Notes: generated by a model from the letters alone, not told the origin. A stretch of 64,000 nt of DNA from Mucilaginibacter celer (GCF_003576455.2 NZ_CP032869.1:1674001-1738000), one strand, 5' to 3'; numbered from the stretch's first letter, positions 17,750 through 26,700 are shown. Numbers and translations: made by a program.

Positions 17750-19084
17750 CTACTTCTTAGTTACTATCCGCACAATATCATTGCCGAATACAAATACCAT
17801 GAGGCAAACCAGTATTACGAAGCCCACAATCTGTGCACGCTCAAGGAATTTATCGCTTAGCGGTTTACCCTTAATCATCTCGATGATCAGGAATACTGCA
17901 TGTCCGCCATCAAGCGCCGGGATAGGCAACAGGTTCATGAGTGCTAACACCATCGAGAGGAAGCCTACCAACGTCCAGAAGTGTACCCAATCAATTGTGC
18001 CGCCAAACAGGTTGGCAATTGCTATAGGGCCGCTTACAGCTTTGCGCGGGTTAACATCGCCCTGGGCAATTTTTCCAATGCCCTTGGCATTATCTCTGAA
18101 AGTGCTCCATGCTTTTGCTGTTGCGATAGGGAAGGATTCGAAGAAGCCGTATTTTACTGTCCTGATATCGGCAAAATCATTTCTTGAACGGTAAAAGCCT
18201 AATTTACCATCGGCAGTAACCGAGGCTTTTAGCGTTACGGGTACATGGTTGCGTTTTACGCCAAGTTCAATCTGTTTGCCTTTGTTGGCTGCCAGCTGGG
18301 CCTGCAACTCATCCCAAAAAATAATCGGGTGATTGTTGGCCATAACAATGCTGTCGCCTTTTTTGAGGCCAGCTTTTACCGCGTTACTGCCAGGTTCGAG
18401 CGAATCAACTGCAAATTTGGTACGCGGCAAACGACTGATGAAACCTTCAATATCATGATCGTCGAGATCATTCAATATCGTTTTCGGGATGCTGATCTGT
18501 AAGGTTTGCGCTCCGCGCTGGATAGTGAATACCGTATTATCAAGCAAAACATTGGGGCTGGTTAAATCGTCAAAACGCACAAATGGCTTGCCGTTTATTG
18601 CGGTAACCTTATCGCCAACCTGTAAGCCTATTTTTTTACCTACGGCACCGGGTACTATGCCGTATTTGGCGCTGGAGTTAGGAATGTAGCTGTCACCAAA
18701 ACGGATGGTTAATACCCAGAATATCAGGATGCCCAGTATAATGTTTACCGTAACACCGCCAAGCATTACAATTAAACGCTGCCAGGCCGGTTTTGAACGA
18801 AACTCCCATGGCTGCGGCGGGCCGGCCATTTGTTCGGTATCCATCGATTCATCTATCATACCGGCAATTTTTACATAACCGCCCAAGGGCAGCCAGCCAA
18901 TGCCGTACTCAACACCTTTATATGTAAATTTAAACAGGCTTATATTCCAGGCATCAAAAAACAGGTAGAACTTCTCTACCTTAATGCCAAAGGCCCGCGC
19001 TGCCAGGAAGTGCCCCAGCTCGTGCAGAATTACTAAAATTGAAAGGCCCAGTATCAGCTGGCCCACCATAATCACTATACTCAT
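17750..19084 (-). CDS. rseP: Site-2 zinc metalloprotease RseP
   Basis: A 444-residue intramembrane protease (M50B) that cuts anti-sigma factors and signal peptides in the inner membrane. The zinc site HELGH is at residues 21-25 in the first membrane helix and the third ligand region NLLPIPALDGGHAVF is near residue 390. Two PDZ domains lie between (about 130-215 and 215-290). It is 16 bases downstream of dxr, a common Bacteroidota pairing. Confidence 0.95.
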   Translation of the reverse strand: MSIVIMVGQLILGLSILVILHELGHFLAARAFGIKVEKFYLFFDAWNISLFKFTYKGVEYGIGWLPLGGYVKIAGMIDESMDTEQMAGPPQPWEFRSKPAWQRLIVMLGGVTVNIILGILIFWVLTIRFGDSYIPNSSAKYGIVPGAVGKKIGLQVGDKVTAINGKPFVRFDDLTSPNVLLDNTVFTIQRGAQTLQISIPKTILNDLDDHDIEGFISRLPRTKFAVDSLEPGSNAVKAGLKKGDSIVMANNHPIIFWDELQAQLAANKGKQIELGVKRNHVPVTLKASVTADGKLGFYRSRNDFADIRTVKYGFFESFPIATAKAWSTFRDNAKGIGKIAQGDVNPRKAVSGPIAIANLFGGTIDWVHFWTLVGFLSMVLALMNLLPIPALDGGHAVFLIIEMIKGKPLSDKFLERAQIVGFVILVCLMVFVFGNDIVRIVTKK

Positions 19085-19100
19085 TATCTGTTGTTATCTT

Positions 19101-20285
19101 TTAAAATTGTAATGCTTTTGAAGGTAATTGTTCTATATAATTTTGGGCAAAGATGCGTGTTTCTTTATCAGTATTCAAATAATCGGCAAGAGTAGGGCTG
19201 GCAATAAAATTTATTTGCTGCATACACTCTTCAATAACGCTGCTCATAGTTAAAAAGCCGATCTTACGGTTTAAAAAGCCCGCCACTGCTACTTCGTTTG
19301 CTGCATTAATGATGCAAGGCATGTTGCCGCCCTGCCTGAGGGCGGCATAAGCTAAACTAAGATTACGGAAAGTATCGGTATCCGGTTTTTCGAATGTTAG
19401 ATTAGGATAATCCATAAAACTAAACCGTTTAAAATTGGTTTGGATTCTTTCGGGATAAGTGAGTGCATATTGAATAGGCAGCTTCATATCGGGCAAACCT
19501 AACTGTGCCTTGATCGATCCATCCCTGAATTGTACCAGCGAGTGAATGATGGATTGCGGATGCACGATCACTTCAATCTGATCCACTTCAACATCAAAAA
19601 GCCATTTGGCTTCAATAACTTCCAGCCCTTTATTCATCAAGGAGGCCGAATCGATGGTGATTTTAGCGCCCATTACCCAGTTAGGATGTTTTAATGCATC
19701 CTCGCGGGTTACATTCGCCAAAAAATCAAGGCTGCGGCCGCGGAAGGGGCCTCCAGAGGCTGTGATGATCAGCTTTTCGATCGCTTTATACTCTTCACCC
19801 ACAAGGCATTGAAAGATAGCCGAATGTTCAGAATCAACCGGTAAAATGCTGATGCCGTGTTGTTTGGCAAGCGCGGTGATGATATCGCCGGCAACCACCA
19901 GAGTTTCTTTGTTGGCAAGAGCGATGTTTTTACCTGCTTTAATAGCCGATATCGTCGGCTCCAACCCGGCAAAACCCACCATGGCAGTAAGCACCACCGC
20001 TATATCGGGATGTGTAACGGTATCAATAATAGCCTGGTGACCGGCGAGCACCTGTATGGGTAAATGGGCTAAAGCTTCCTTTACCTGCTGGTATTTGCTT
20101 TGATCACATATAATGGCATACTCGGGCACAAACTCGATAGCCTGGGTAATCAGTAAATCGGCGTTTGAATGCGCGGTGAGCATAAATGCCCGAAATAAAT
20201 TACTGTTCCACCTGATTACATCAATCGTTTGCGTGCCAATGCTGCCTGTTGAGCCAAGGATGGCTATGTTTTTTATTTGCGGCAT
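19101..20285 (-). CDS. dxr: 1-deoxy-D-xylulose-5-phosphate reductoisomerase
   Basis: A 394-residue NADPH-dependent enzyme converting DXP to MEP, the second step of the non-mevalonate isoprenoid pathway. The NADPH-binding GSTGSIGTQTIDVI is at the N-terminus, ALANKETLVVAG and the substrate/metal site VDSEHSAIFQ follow, then ITASGGPFRGR and the C-terminal helical domain. Its ATG overlaps the stop codon of the PIN-like gene (TAATG), so translation of dxr may be coupled to the upstream accessory gene. Confidence 0.97.
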   Translation of the reverse strand: MPQIKNIAILGSTGSIGTQTIDVIRWNSNLFRAFMLTAHSNADLLITQAIEFVPEYAIICDQSKYQQVKEALAHLPIQVLAGHQAIIDTVTHPDIAVVLTAMVGFAGLEPTISAIKAGKNIALANKETLVVAGDIITALAKQHGISILPVDSEHSAIFQCLVGEEYKAIEKLIITASGGPFRGRSLDFLANVTREDALKHPNWVMGAKITIDSASLMNKGLEVIEAKWLFDVEVDQIEVIVHPQSIIHSLVQFRDGSIKAQLGLPDMKLPIQYALTYPERIQTNFKRFSFMDYPNLTFEKPDTDTFRNLSLAYAALRQGGNMPCIINAANEVAVAGFLNRKIGFLTMSSVIEECMQQINFIASPTLADYLNTDKETRIFAQNYIEQLPSKALQF

Positions 20286-20749
20286 TATTTATAATTTAAG
20301 GCATCTGGATTTGACGCTGCGTGAACATCATAACCTGGAAAATTAATAATATCGTTTAAAAAGGCTTTATCCTCTATCAATGCCATCTTTCTATCTGACA
20401 ACAAGATTATCGGGATATGAAAGCGGTCTTTCTGATTGCAGCTTAATTTTCTAAGTATTTTATTACTGAAATGTTGTTCGTGAAACTCCTTTATTTGATT
20501 ATTTGAAAACTTTTGCAAACGGCCTTCTCTTGTTAACTTATCAATTATAAACAACATATTGTTGTTTTTGTTACTTCCTCCTAATGATGCAGTATATTCT
20601 CCAAGAATTTTAGGTGAAATAACCAAGTACGCATCGTCATCCGTTCCACTAAATGTATTTAACCATTGTATTAATTCCTTGTAAGCATCAGATGGAGGGT
20701 TTGTAAAACGAATAGCTGCATTATTATCAATAAAGATGTCCTTCTTCAT
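20285..20749 (-). CDS. PIN-like putative nuclease, partner of the adjacent ATPase
   Basis: A 154-residue protein I cannot place by name. Its layout fits a PIN nuclease: a first strand with an acidic residue, IFIDNN (Asp8), a second strand and helix with SPKILGEY (Glu51), and a C-terminal part with KDRFHIPIILLSDR and EDKAFLNDI supplying Asp108, Asp119 and Asp127/133. These would form the acidic metal site of a PIN fold. It starts 6 bases after the ATPase stop and its TAA overlaps the dxr ATG. The sequence is AT-rich like the ATPase and unlike neighbouring genes. The inferred role is effector RNase/DNase of a two-gene defence or toxin module; the fold is inferred by pattern only. Confidence 0.55.
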   Translation of the reverse strand: MKKDIFIDNNAAIRFTNPPSDAYKELIQWLNTFSGTDDDAYLVISPKILGEYTASLGGSNKNNNMLFIIDKLTREGRLQKFSNNQIKEFHEQHFSNKILRKLSCNQKDRFHIPIILLSDRKMALIEDKAFLNDIINFPGYDVHAASNPDALNYK

Positions 20750-20755
20750 GGGAAT

Positions 20756-22126
20756 TTATTCTTCATTGTTAATTGCGTTAAGTGCTATGTCCATAGTATC
20801 CATGAGATATGTTTTGAAAAATTCTTCTGGAGCATTTTCAATAGCGCCATTTTTTTGAAATTTTATTTCATGGATTTCTGTATCATTTGTCTTATTAATA
20901 AGATAATATACTTTTACTTTATCCGTCGAGATTTTGTTATTTACTATATTAAGTCGAAGCCTATTTAAAAAATATTCACTATGAGTTTCTATGAAATAGC
21001 TTTTTTTTCTACTATTTATTTGTTCGATTATGTAGTCGCAAAAATCTGCTTGAACAGAGGGGTGTAAATGAGTTTCTGGTTGAGCAATAAATAAGGAACT
21101 TCCCTCACCCTTATCTATGTCTGAAATGATAATAGGCAAAAACTGGCTTACTCCAAAACCAACATCACTCATAGATGAAAATGGACTATGCTTTTGAGGT
21201 TTTATCTGAATTTCATATCTCCCACCGGTCAATCTATTAGCTTTAATGTCTTCAGCGATACCTAAACTTTTAGTGATTTCTTTTAATTCATCAAGTTTTT
21301 TATCGTTTATACTATCCCACAATATGATAATATCACTAAAATTCTCTCCAGCAGGTCCAACTTTAATTTCAGATTTCGAGTTTTCGTAATAAGTACGCTC
21401 TGGGCCGTTTCTGAGAGATCCAATAAAAGATGTTTTTTTAGTGATATTGTCTAAACCAAAGTGGGAGAGAGCTATTAACTGAAAAACTTGGTACGGTATT
21501 TTAGTTAATAGAGAAAATGTAAGCGCTTCATTTTCCAGATTTTCGAAAAAACCTTCGTACTGCCAGCTTTTTTCTATCTTTTCATTAAATGTATCTAAAT
21601 TGAAATCTTTCCTTTTGCCGTAAGTTGTAAGATATAAATTTCGTGTTTTTTCGAAATTACTACCTTTTGATTCAGCAGATTTTTCTGCTTTTAATAGATT
21701 GTCTAATTGAGGATCGTAAGCTATCTTTACCTGAAAGCCTTTATTCCCTTGTGGAGTCGCTGTCAGTTTTAAGCAGTCACTTAAAATTGAAATACTATCC
21801 ATTTTAGGTAGTCTCCGAAGTTTGTCAAAACTCCAAACAGTTGTAGTTTTAAATGACATGCCAATGAGCTCCAATGTATAGGCCAAAGTTAAGTCTTTGG
21901 AAGTGTCTCTATTATTTATAATATCTGCATAGTCGCCAAGATTTACATAGTCTCCGTTTATTGATAACTCAAACCTAAAGATATCCGACTGTAAGATTGA
22001 AAGAATTGAATTCGTTAACGCGCTTTTACCACTGCTGTTAGCGCCTGTTAATATTGTTAAATCGCCTATGTCAATTTGGGCTTCTTTAAACCCTTTGAAG
22101 TTTTTAAGTTCTATGCTTTCAAACAT
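20756..22126 (-). CDS. AAA/ABC-type ATPase with DUF3696-like C-terminus, putative defence ATPase
   Basis: A 456-residue protein of the RecF/OLD/SMC-like ATPase group. Walker A is GANSSGKS at residues 28-35, an ABC-like signature region SDVGFGVSQFLP lies near 318-329, Walker B LFIAQPETHLHP near 342-353, and a switch His in ETHSEYFLNRLR near 380. The end, KNGAIENAPEEFFKTYLMD, resembles DUF3696. No TOPRIM nuclease domain is attached, unlike OLD proteins; the PIN-like protein downstream may supply the activity. It lies 4 bases after the GH3-type gene stop. Base composition is clearly more AT-rich than the flanks (17 of 60 G+C at 21601-21660 against 30 of 60 at 22381-22440), suggesting acquisition. 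Confidence 0.85.
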   Translation of the reverse strand: MFESIELKNFKGFKEAQIDIGDLTILTGANSSGKSALTNSILSILQSDIFRFELSINGDYVNLGDYADIINNRDTSKDLTLAYTLELIGMSFKTTTVWSFDKLRRLPKMDSISILSDCLKLTATPQGNKGFQVKIAYDPQLDNLLKAEKSAESKGSNFEKTRNLYLTTYGKRKDFNLDTFNEKIEKSWQYEGFFENLENEALTFSLLTKIPYQVFQLIALSHFGLDNITKKTSFIGSLRNGPERTYYENSKSEIKVGPAGENFSDIIILWDSINDKKLDELKEITKSLGIAEDIKANRLTGGRYEIQIKPQKHSPFSSMSDVGFGVSQFLPIIISDIDKGEGSSLFIAQPETHLHPSVQADFCDYIIEQINSRKKSYFIETHSEYFLNRLRLNIVNNKISTDKVKVYYLINKTNDTEIHEIKFQKNGAIENAPEEFFKTYLMDTMDIALNAINNEE

Positions 22127-22130
22127 ATAA

Positions 22131-23636
22131 TTATTTTAGGGTTAAATATTCTTTCAATCCCTCAGCTATCTTCCTGTCGTTAGATAACCTTGGTACTTTA
22201 TTTTGCCCGCCAAGCTTACCTTCCGAACGCATGTAATTGATAAATGCATCTTTTTGCAGGCTTTGGATAACCAAAGGTTGTAAAATGTTACCTTCTATGA
22301 GGTCAAAATAGTAAATATTTTTTTTCTGCAGGGCCTCGTCTACTTTAAGTGCAAATGAACGGAGATCAGCAGGGGCCGAGCCGAATTCTATAAACCACTC
22401 ATGGTAAGGTAATTGCCCAGCCTCCGGGTTAACCTGCGGTGCTACGGTAAATTCAACCACATCCACGCCTTCCTGTTTGGCAACGCTCATCAGCGCATGC
22501 TCCACCTCTTCGCCGATAACATGTTCGCCAAAGGCTGAGATATAATGCTTTATACGGCCTGTAACTACTATGCGATACGGATCTTTCGAAACAAATTTAA
22601 TGGTATCGCCCAAACTATATCCCCATAAACCGGCGCTGGTATTCAGGATGATGGCGTAATTTTTATCCAGCTCAACATCCTTGATATTGATACGGGTTGG
22701 GTTTTCGTTAAAAAACTCGTCTGATGGGATAAATTCATAAAAGATGCCCGAATCAACCAATAACAAAAGCCCTTTTTCTTTCTGCGAATCCTGGAAAGCT
22801 ATAAAACCTTCGGATGCGGGATAAGTTTCTATCGAATCGATTTTAAACCCGATACTTTCTTCCATACGTGTTCTGTACGGCTCATAGTTTACACCGCCGT
22901 ATACATACAGTTTAAAGTTAGGAAAGATCTCGTTAATCTTTTTGCCACCGGCTTTGGCCGATAACCTGTCGAAATACATCTGGCACCAGGGCGGGATGCC
23001 GCTAATGAGTCGCATATCTTCATTAAAAGTTTCCTCAACTATGGCATCAACTTTCTGCTCCCAATCTTCAATGCAATTGGTTTCGTAGCTGGGCAACCTG
23101 TTTTTTTGCAGATAGCCGGGTACGTGATGGGCTACAATGCCTGACAATCTGCCAGTTGAAATTCCGTGTTTTTCGGCCAGGATAGGGCTGCCTTGTAAAA
23201 ATATCATTTTGCCGTCTACAAAATCGGCCTTGCCTGTTTCATGAATATAGCTTAGCAGGGCATTACGGGCGGCCTTGATATGCTCGGGCATGCTTTCTTT
23301 TGAGATGGGGATATATTTTACTCCTGATGTAGTGCCCGATGTTTTAGCCAGGTAAGCAGGTTTACCGGGCCATAATACGTTTTCTTCACCGTTAACTACG
23401 CGATCGATATATGGGCGCAGATCTTCATAATCATGAACGGGTACCAGGCGCTTAAAATCATCGTAGTTATTGATTGCGGCAAACTGATGATCTTTACCGA
23501 AAGCGGTATTTTTTGCAGCATCAATTATATCGCTGAAGTTTTTTTGCTGCAGGGTTACGGCGTTTTTGCGCAGGTAGTTCAATTGCCTGTTAACACGGGC
23601 GGCGAAGAGTTTGCTTAATGCTGATTTCAGGCCCAT
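22131..23636 (-). CDS. GH3-family acyl-adenylating protein (auxin-responsive promoter type)
   Basis: A 501-residue member of the GH3 acyl-acid amido synthetase family (ANL adenylating superfamily; not glycoside hydrolase family 3). Plant members join jasmonate or auxin to amino acids; the bacterial substrates are unknown. The ATP/AMP motifs are visible: AKTSGTTSGVKYIPIS (P-loop-like), YPASEGFIAFQD and LGDTIKFVS. The ATG at 23636 is 2 bases after the upstream stop. It belongs to the minus-strand train of envelope genes. Confidence 0.9.
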   Translation of the reverse strand: MGLKSALSKLFAARVNRQLNYLRKNAVTLQQKNFSDIIDAAKNTAFGKDHQFAAINNYDDFKRLVPVHDYEDLRPYIDRVVNGEENVLWPGKPAYLAKTSGTTSGVKYIPISKESMPEHIKAARNALLSYIHETGKADFVDGKMIFLQGSPILAEKHGISTGRLSGIVAHHVPGYLQKNRLPSYETNCIEDWEQKVDAIVEETFNEDMRLISGIPPWCQMYFDRLSAKAGGKKINEIFPNFKLYVYGGVNYEPYRTRMEESIGFKIDSIETYPASEGFIAFQDSQKEKGLLLLVDSGIFYEFIPSDEFFNENPTRINIKDVELDKNYAIILNTSAGLWGYSLGDTIKFVSKDPYRIVVTGRIKHYISAFGEHVIGEEVEHALMSVAKQEGVDVVEFTVAPQVNPEAGQLPYHEWFIEFGSAPADLRSFALKVDEALQKKNIYYFDLIEGNILQPLVIQSLQKDAFINYMRSEGKLGGQNKVPRLSNDRKIAEGLKEYLTLK

Positions 23637-23638
23637 TA

Positions 23639-24415
23639 TCAATCGGTTTCTGATAGGTCGTCGTCTACATCAAGATGACTGTAAACCAGTTTGCGGTAGG
23701 TAACCATAATGATTACCTGTATAAACGGAAATGTTAAAATAAACCAGCAGTAAAATGCCAGCCTGAAAACAAAGCTGTCGTTATCTTCATCAAACCCAAG
23801 GAAGCCGATAAAGGCAATAACAGGGATTAATACAATAACCAGTATTAAAATGATAATGGCAAAAATGCCGAGGGTTTTAAAAAAATTGTCTTTCGTAATT
23901 TCGAAACTCTGACGTAATGATTCGATAGGCGAGGAGTCATCGTCTACTATAAAACAAATGCAAAAAATACTGCGGAGGCTTACGTAAAGAATAAGCAGTA
24001 ACTCAACTATTTCAAAAAGGCGATCGAAACCGATACTGCGTTTTCCAAGCACGTATAAAAAAACAAGCAGGGCAACAAAAAAACCTGTTAAAATGCCGAT
24101 AACAACAAAGTTGAAGGTCATTTTAAATGTTGGCAGGATATCTTTAAACTCAAACTCATAATACTGGCGGTCCATAAGTGTTAATATGAGTTTATAAAAG
24201 CTAAGGCCGATAAAGCATTGCACTATCAGTTGAATAACGATGAATACCATTTGCGTCACCGCGCTATCATCAAGCACGATGAATGTTTTTAAAAACTCAA
24301 CAAACTCGTTAATAAACAAGGATATAATTGAGTAAACCACCAATGGGACAAAATTTTTCTTTAAAATATTCCATGCGGTTTTAATGGTTTCCGCTACAGA
24401 AAAAGGGTGGTACAT
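23639..24415 (-). CDS. Multi-pass membrane protein of unknown function
   Basis: A 258-residue protein with about six predicted membrane helices and an acidic C-terminus (HLDVDDDLSETD). The start PFSVAETIKTAWNILKKNF and the mid-segment SPIESLRQSFEITKDNFFKTLGI look like the repeated half-sites of DUF7847/glycerophosphodiesterase-type membrane domains, but I cannot assign it firmly. It is flanked by 5 and 2 bases from its neighbours, so it is in an operon. Confidence 0.7.
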   Translation of the reverse strand: MYHPFSVAETIKTAWNILKKNFVPLVVYSIISLFINEFVEFLKTFIVLDDSAVTQMVFIVIQLIVQCFIGLSFYKLILTLMDRQYYEFEFKDILPTFKMTFNFVVIGILTGFFVALLVFLYVLGKRSIGFDRLFEIVELLLILYVSLRSIFCICFIVDDDSSPIESLRQSFEITKDNFFKTLGIFAIIILILVIVLIPVIAFIGFLGFDEDNDSFVFRLAFYCWFILTFPFIQVIIMVTYRKLVYSHLDVDDDLSETD

Positions 24416-24420
24416 ATTGC

Positions 24421-25389
24421 TTATGATCTACTTAAAACTTTCCGCTTCCAAAAATCCTGTATAAATCCTAACCCGTAGGCAATAAGTTGAGTGAAGGCAG
24501 CTATAATGCTCAAAAATGCGATTTTTAAAGATTTATTTTTCCCCAGCGAGTGAAAAAATATCAACAAAGTGAAAATGGCTAAAATAATATTACCCAATTG
24601 TGCTATTGGCCATCTAAATATGTTACATATAATAGTGATGATAACACCAATGGTAAATGCAGCCGGGAAGAAATGCACCAGCTTCAGCTCGGCCGGGAAA
24701 AATTTAGAGATGTTGATCCTTGCCCTGCCAAAAAAGTGCAGCTGTTTATAAAACTGGTAAAAATTGGTGCGGCGCTTATGGTAAACAATAGCATCGGGTA
24801 TCAAACCTATTTTAAAGCCGGATGAATGGATGCGGATACTGTACTCAATATCTTCGCCCAAACGGGTTATGATAAAGCCGCCAACCTTTTCCCAAACCTG
24901 CCGCGAAACACCCATGTTAAAACTACGCGGATGAAACCGGCCGATGCCCTTTTTATTACCGCGGATGCCGCCGGTAGTAAAAGGCGATGTCATGGAGTAG
25001 CTGATGGCTTTTTGCGTGGGTGTAAACGAATCATGCGCGCCATCAGGCCCGCCGTAAGCATCCAGGTAATTGGCAGCCAATGAATCATTAACAATTTGCA
25101 GGTAAGCAGGGGGGATGAGGCAATCAGAATCGAAAATAATAAAGTAATCGCCTTTAGCACGCTCAAAACCAAAGTTGCGGGTAAAACCCTGGCCCTCGTT
25201 TGGCTTTTTAAAGTACCGAAGGTTTAGCTGATCCTTAAAAGTATTAACTATAGCTTCGGCATCATTTACAGAACCATCCTCAATCACCAAAACCTCAAAA
25301 TCCCGGTAAGTTTGCAGGCAGAGGCTTTCCAGCAGTTCTTTAATCTCCTGCGGGCGGTTATATAAGGGAATGATGATGGAAAAAAACAT
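24421..25389 (-). CDS. Family 2 glycosyltransferase with C-terminal membrane helices
   Basis: A 322-residue GT-A enzyme that starts directly with the domain (FSIIIPLYNRPQEIKELLESL). The metal/nucleotide site DSD is in IIFDSDCLIPP, and RLGEDIEYSIRI carries the ED acceptor-base motif. Two to three membrane helices follow residue 230, so it acts at the inner membrane on a lipid-linked or surface glycan. The substrate cannot be told. It lies downstream of another GT2 with a palindromic repeat between. Confidence 0.9.
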   Translation of the reverse strand: MFFSIIIPLYNRPQEIKELLESLCLQTYRDFEVLVIEDGSVNDAEAIVNTFKDQLNLRYFKKPNEGQGFTRNFGFERAKGDYFIIFDSDCLIPPAYLQIVNDSLAANYLDAYGGPDGAHDSFTPTQKAISYSMTSPFTTGGIRGNKKGIGRFHPRSFNMGVSRQVWEKVGGFIITRLGEDIEYSIRIHSSGFKIGLIPDAIVYHKRRTNFYQFYKQLHFFGRARINISKFFPAELKLVHFFPAAFTIGVIITIICNIFRWPIAQLGNIILAIFTLLIFFHSLGKNKSLKIAFLSIIAAFTQLIAYGLGFIQDFWKRKVLSRS

Positions 25390-25396
25390 GTATGTA

Positions 25397-25508
25397 GATG
25401 TGCAGATTTCAAATGTGCAAATTTGCAGATGATTTTACAGATGTGCGATGGATTTGTTTTTATTTTATCCAATCATCTGCACATCTAAAATCTGCATATC
25501 TGCACATT
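25397..25508. repeat. GTGCAGAT-type palindromic repeat between two GT2 genes
   Basis: Two imperfect 38-base inverted arms (25397-25434 and 25471-25508) made of repeats of GTGCAGAT/GTGCAAAT. In the sense of the upstream GT2 gene it begins at the stop codon. It fills the gap between two same-strand genes. Confidence 0.75.
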
Positions 25509-25511
25509 TAA

Positions 25512-26462
25512 TTAAATTGTTTCCTCAATTTGATAATGGTTGCGTTCGCTGGCGCTGCGCGATACAAGCTCGGCAACAAAACCGGTTAAAAATAGCTGCG
25601 AACCCAAAATAATGGCTACCAGGGCTATATAAAATAGCGGACTGGTGGTTACATCCCTGTATTTAAGGCCATGGGCTATATTATAAAGCTTTTCCCAAAT
25701 TATCCATATCGCCATTACCAAGCCGGTAAAAAAGCTTAGCGTACCCATGCTCCCAAAAAAGTGCATAGGGCGTTTGCCAAATTTGCCTACAAAGAATATC
25801 GAAAGCAGATCGAGAAAGCCATTTATAAAGCGGCTTAAACCGAATTTGGTTTTACCGTATTTACGTGGGCGGTGCTCAACAATCTGCTCGTCAATTTTGG
25901 TGAAGCCTGCCCATTTGGCAATAACCGGTATATAACGGTGCATCTCGCCATAAACCTCAATGTTTTTAACCACGGTGCCGCGGTAGGCTTTTAAGCCGCA
26001 ATTAAAATCGTGCAGGTTATGAATACCGCTCATGCGGCGGGTAGCTGCATTGAACAGTTTAGTTGGGATGGTTTTGCTAAGCGGATCGTGCCTTTTGGCT
26101 TTCCAGCCCGATATCAGGTCGAGTTTTTCTTCGGTTATGCGGCGGTAAAGTTCAGGGATTTCGTCTGGGCTATCCTGCAGGTCGGCATCCATAGTTATTA
26201 CCACTTCGCCTTTTGAAGCTATAAAGCCGGTATTCAGCGCGGCCGATTTGCCGTAGTTACGCCTGAATTTGATGCCTTTTATAAAAGGGTTGGCCGTTTG
26301 CAGCTGTTTAATCATGTCCCATGATCCGTCTTTGCTGCCATCGTCAACCAAAATAATCTCGTAAGTGAAGTGGTTTTCGTCCATTACCCGGCTAATCCAC
26401 ACGGTTAATTCGGGTAACGATTCTACTTCATCGTAAAGTGGTACTACAACTGATATGTCCAT
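25512..26462 (-). CDS. Polyprenyl-phosphate glycosyltransferase, DPM/GtrB type (GT2)
   Basis: A 316-residue GT2 enzyme: MDISVVVPLYDEVESLPELT, DDGSKDGSW and VITMDADLQDSPDEIP (DxD-type metal site) are the family marks, followed by two membrane helices (about 230-255 and 270-295). Such enzymes load a sugar onto undecaprenyl phosphate at the inner membrane for later transfer outside. It is the first gene of the minus-strand train running to rseP. Confidence 0.93.
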   Translation of the reverse strand: MDISVVVPLYDEVESLPELTVWISRVMDENHFTYEIILVDDGSKDGSWDMIKQLQTANPFIKGIKFRRNYGKSAALNTGFIASKGEVVITMDADLQDSPDEIPELYRRITEEKLDLISGWKAKRHDPLSKTIPTKLFNAATRRMSGIHNLHDFNCGLKAYRGTVVKNIEVYGEMHRYIPVIAKWAGFTKIDEQIVEHRPRKYGKTKFGLSRFINGFLDLLSIFFVGKFGKRPMHFFGSMGTLSFFTGLVMAIWIIWEKLYNIAHGLKYRDVTTSPLFYIALVAIILGSQLFLTGFVAELVSRSASERNHYQIEETI

Positions 26463-26624
26463 TTATAAGGATATGATAAGGGCCAATAGGTGCTCCAGAT
26501 CAACCGCAAAAATATAAAAAATAGGGATGATAATGAACCTTGTTTTTTTGTTTGCAGGTTGTTGCATCAACTGTTAAAAAAAGTTAATTTGATATTTATT
26601 CAACGTTTATAAATTGATATTTGT

Positions 26625-26640
26625 ATACGATGTATCGTAT
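26625..26640. promoter_or_regulatory. Inverted repeat upstream of the M1 peptidase promoter
   Basis: ATACGA-TGTA-TCGTAT is a 6-bp-arm palindrome ending 9 bases before the -33 box. Two copies of TTGATATTT stand just upstream (26589 and 26614, 25 bases apart). It is a possible operator, by position only. Confidence 0.3.
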
Positions 26641-26649
26641 CAGTTACGT

Positions 26650-26678
26650 TTGGTGTTAAATATATTTTAATATCTTTC
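26650..26678 (+). promoter_or_regulatory. Candidate primary-sigma promoter of the M1 peptidase gene
   Basis: TTG at 26650-26652, then 18 bases, then TATCTTTC at 26671-26678 (one mismatch to TAnnTTTG), 22 bases before the ATG. Spacing fits the Bacteroidota promoter. Confidence 0.55.
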
Positions 26679-26700
26679 CCTCACAATTAATTAATTATAA

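Noticed and set aside
17487..18194. 235-codon plus-strand open frame
   Set aside because: It runs out of the DUF4199 gene, through the terminator and repeat, into the antisense of rseP; no signal of a protein family and low-complexity basic composition.
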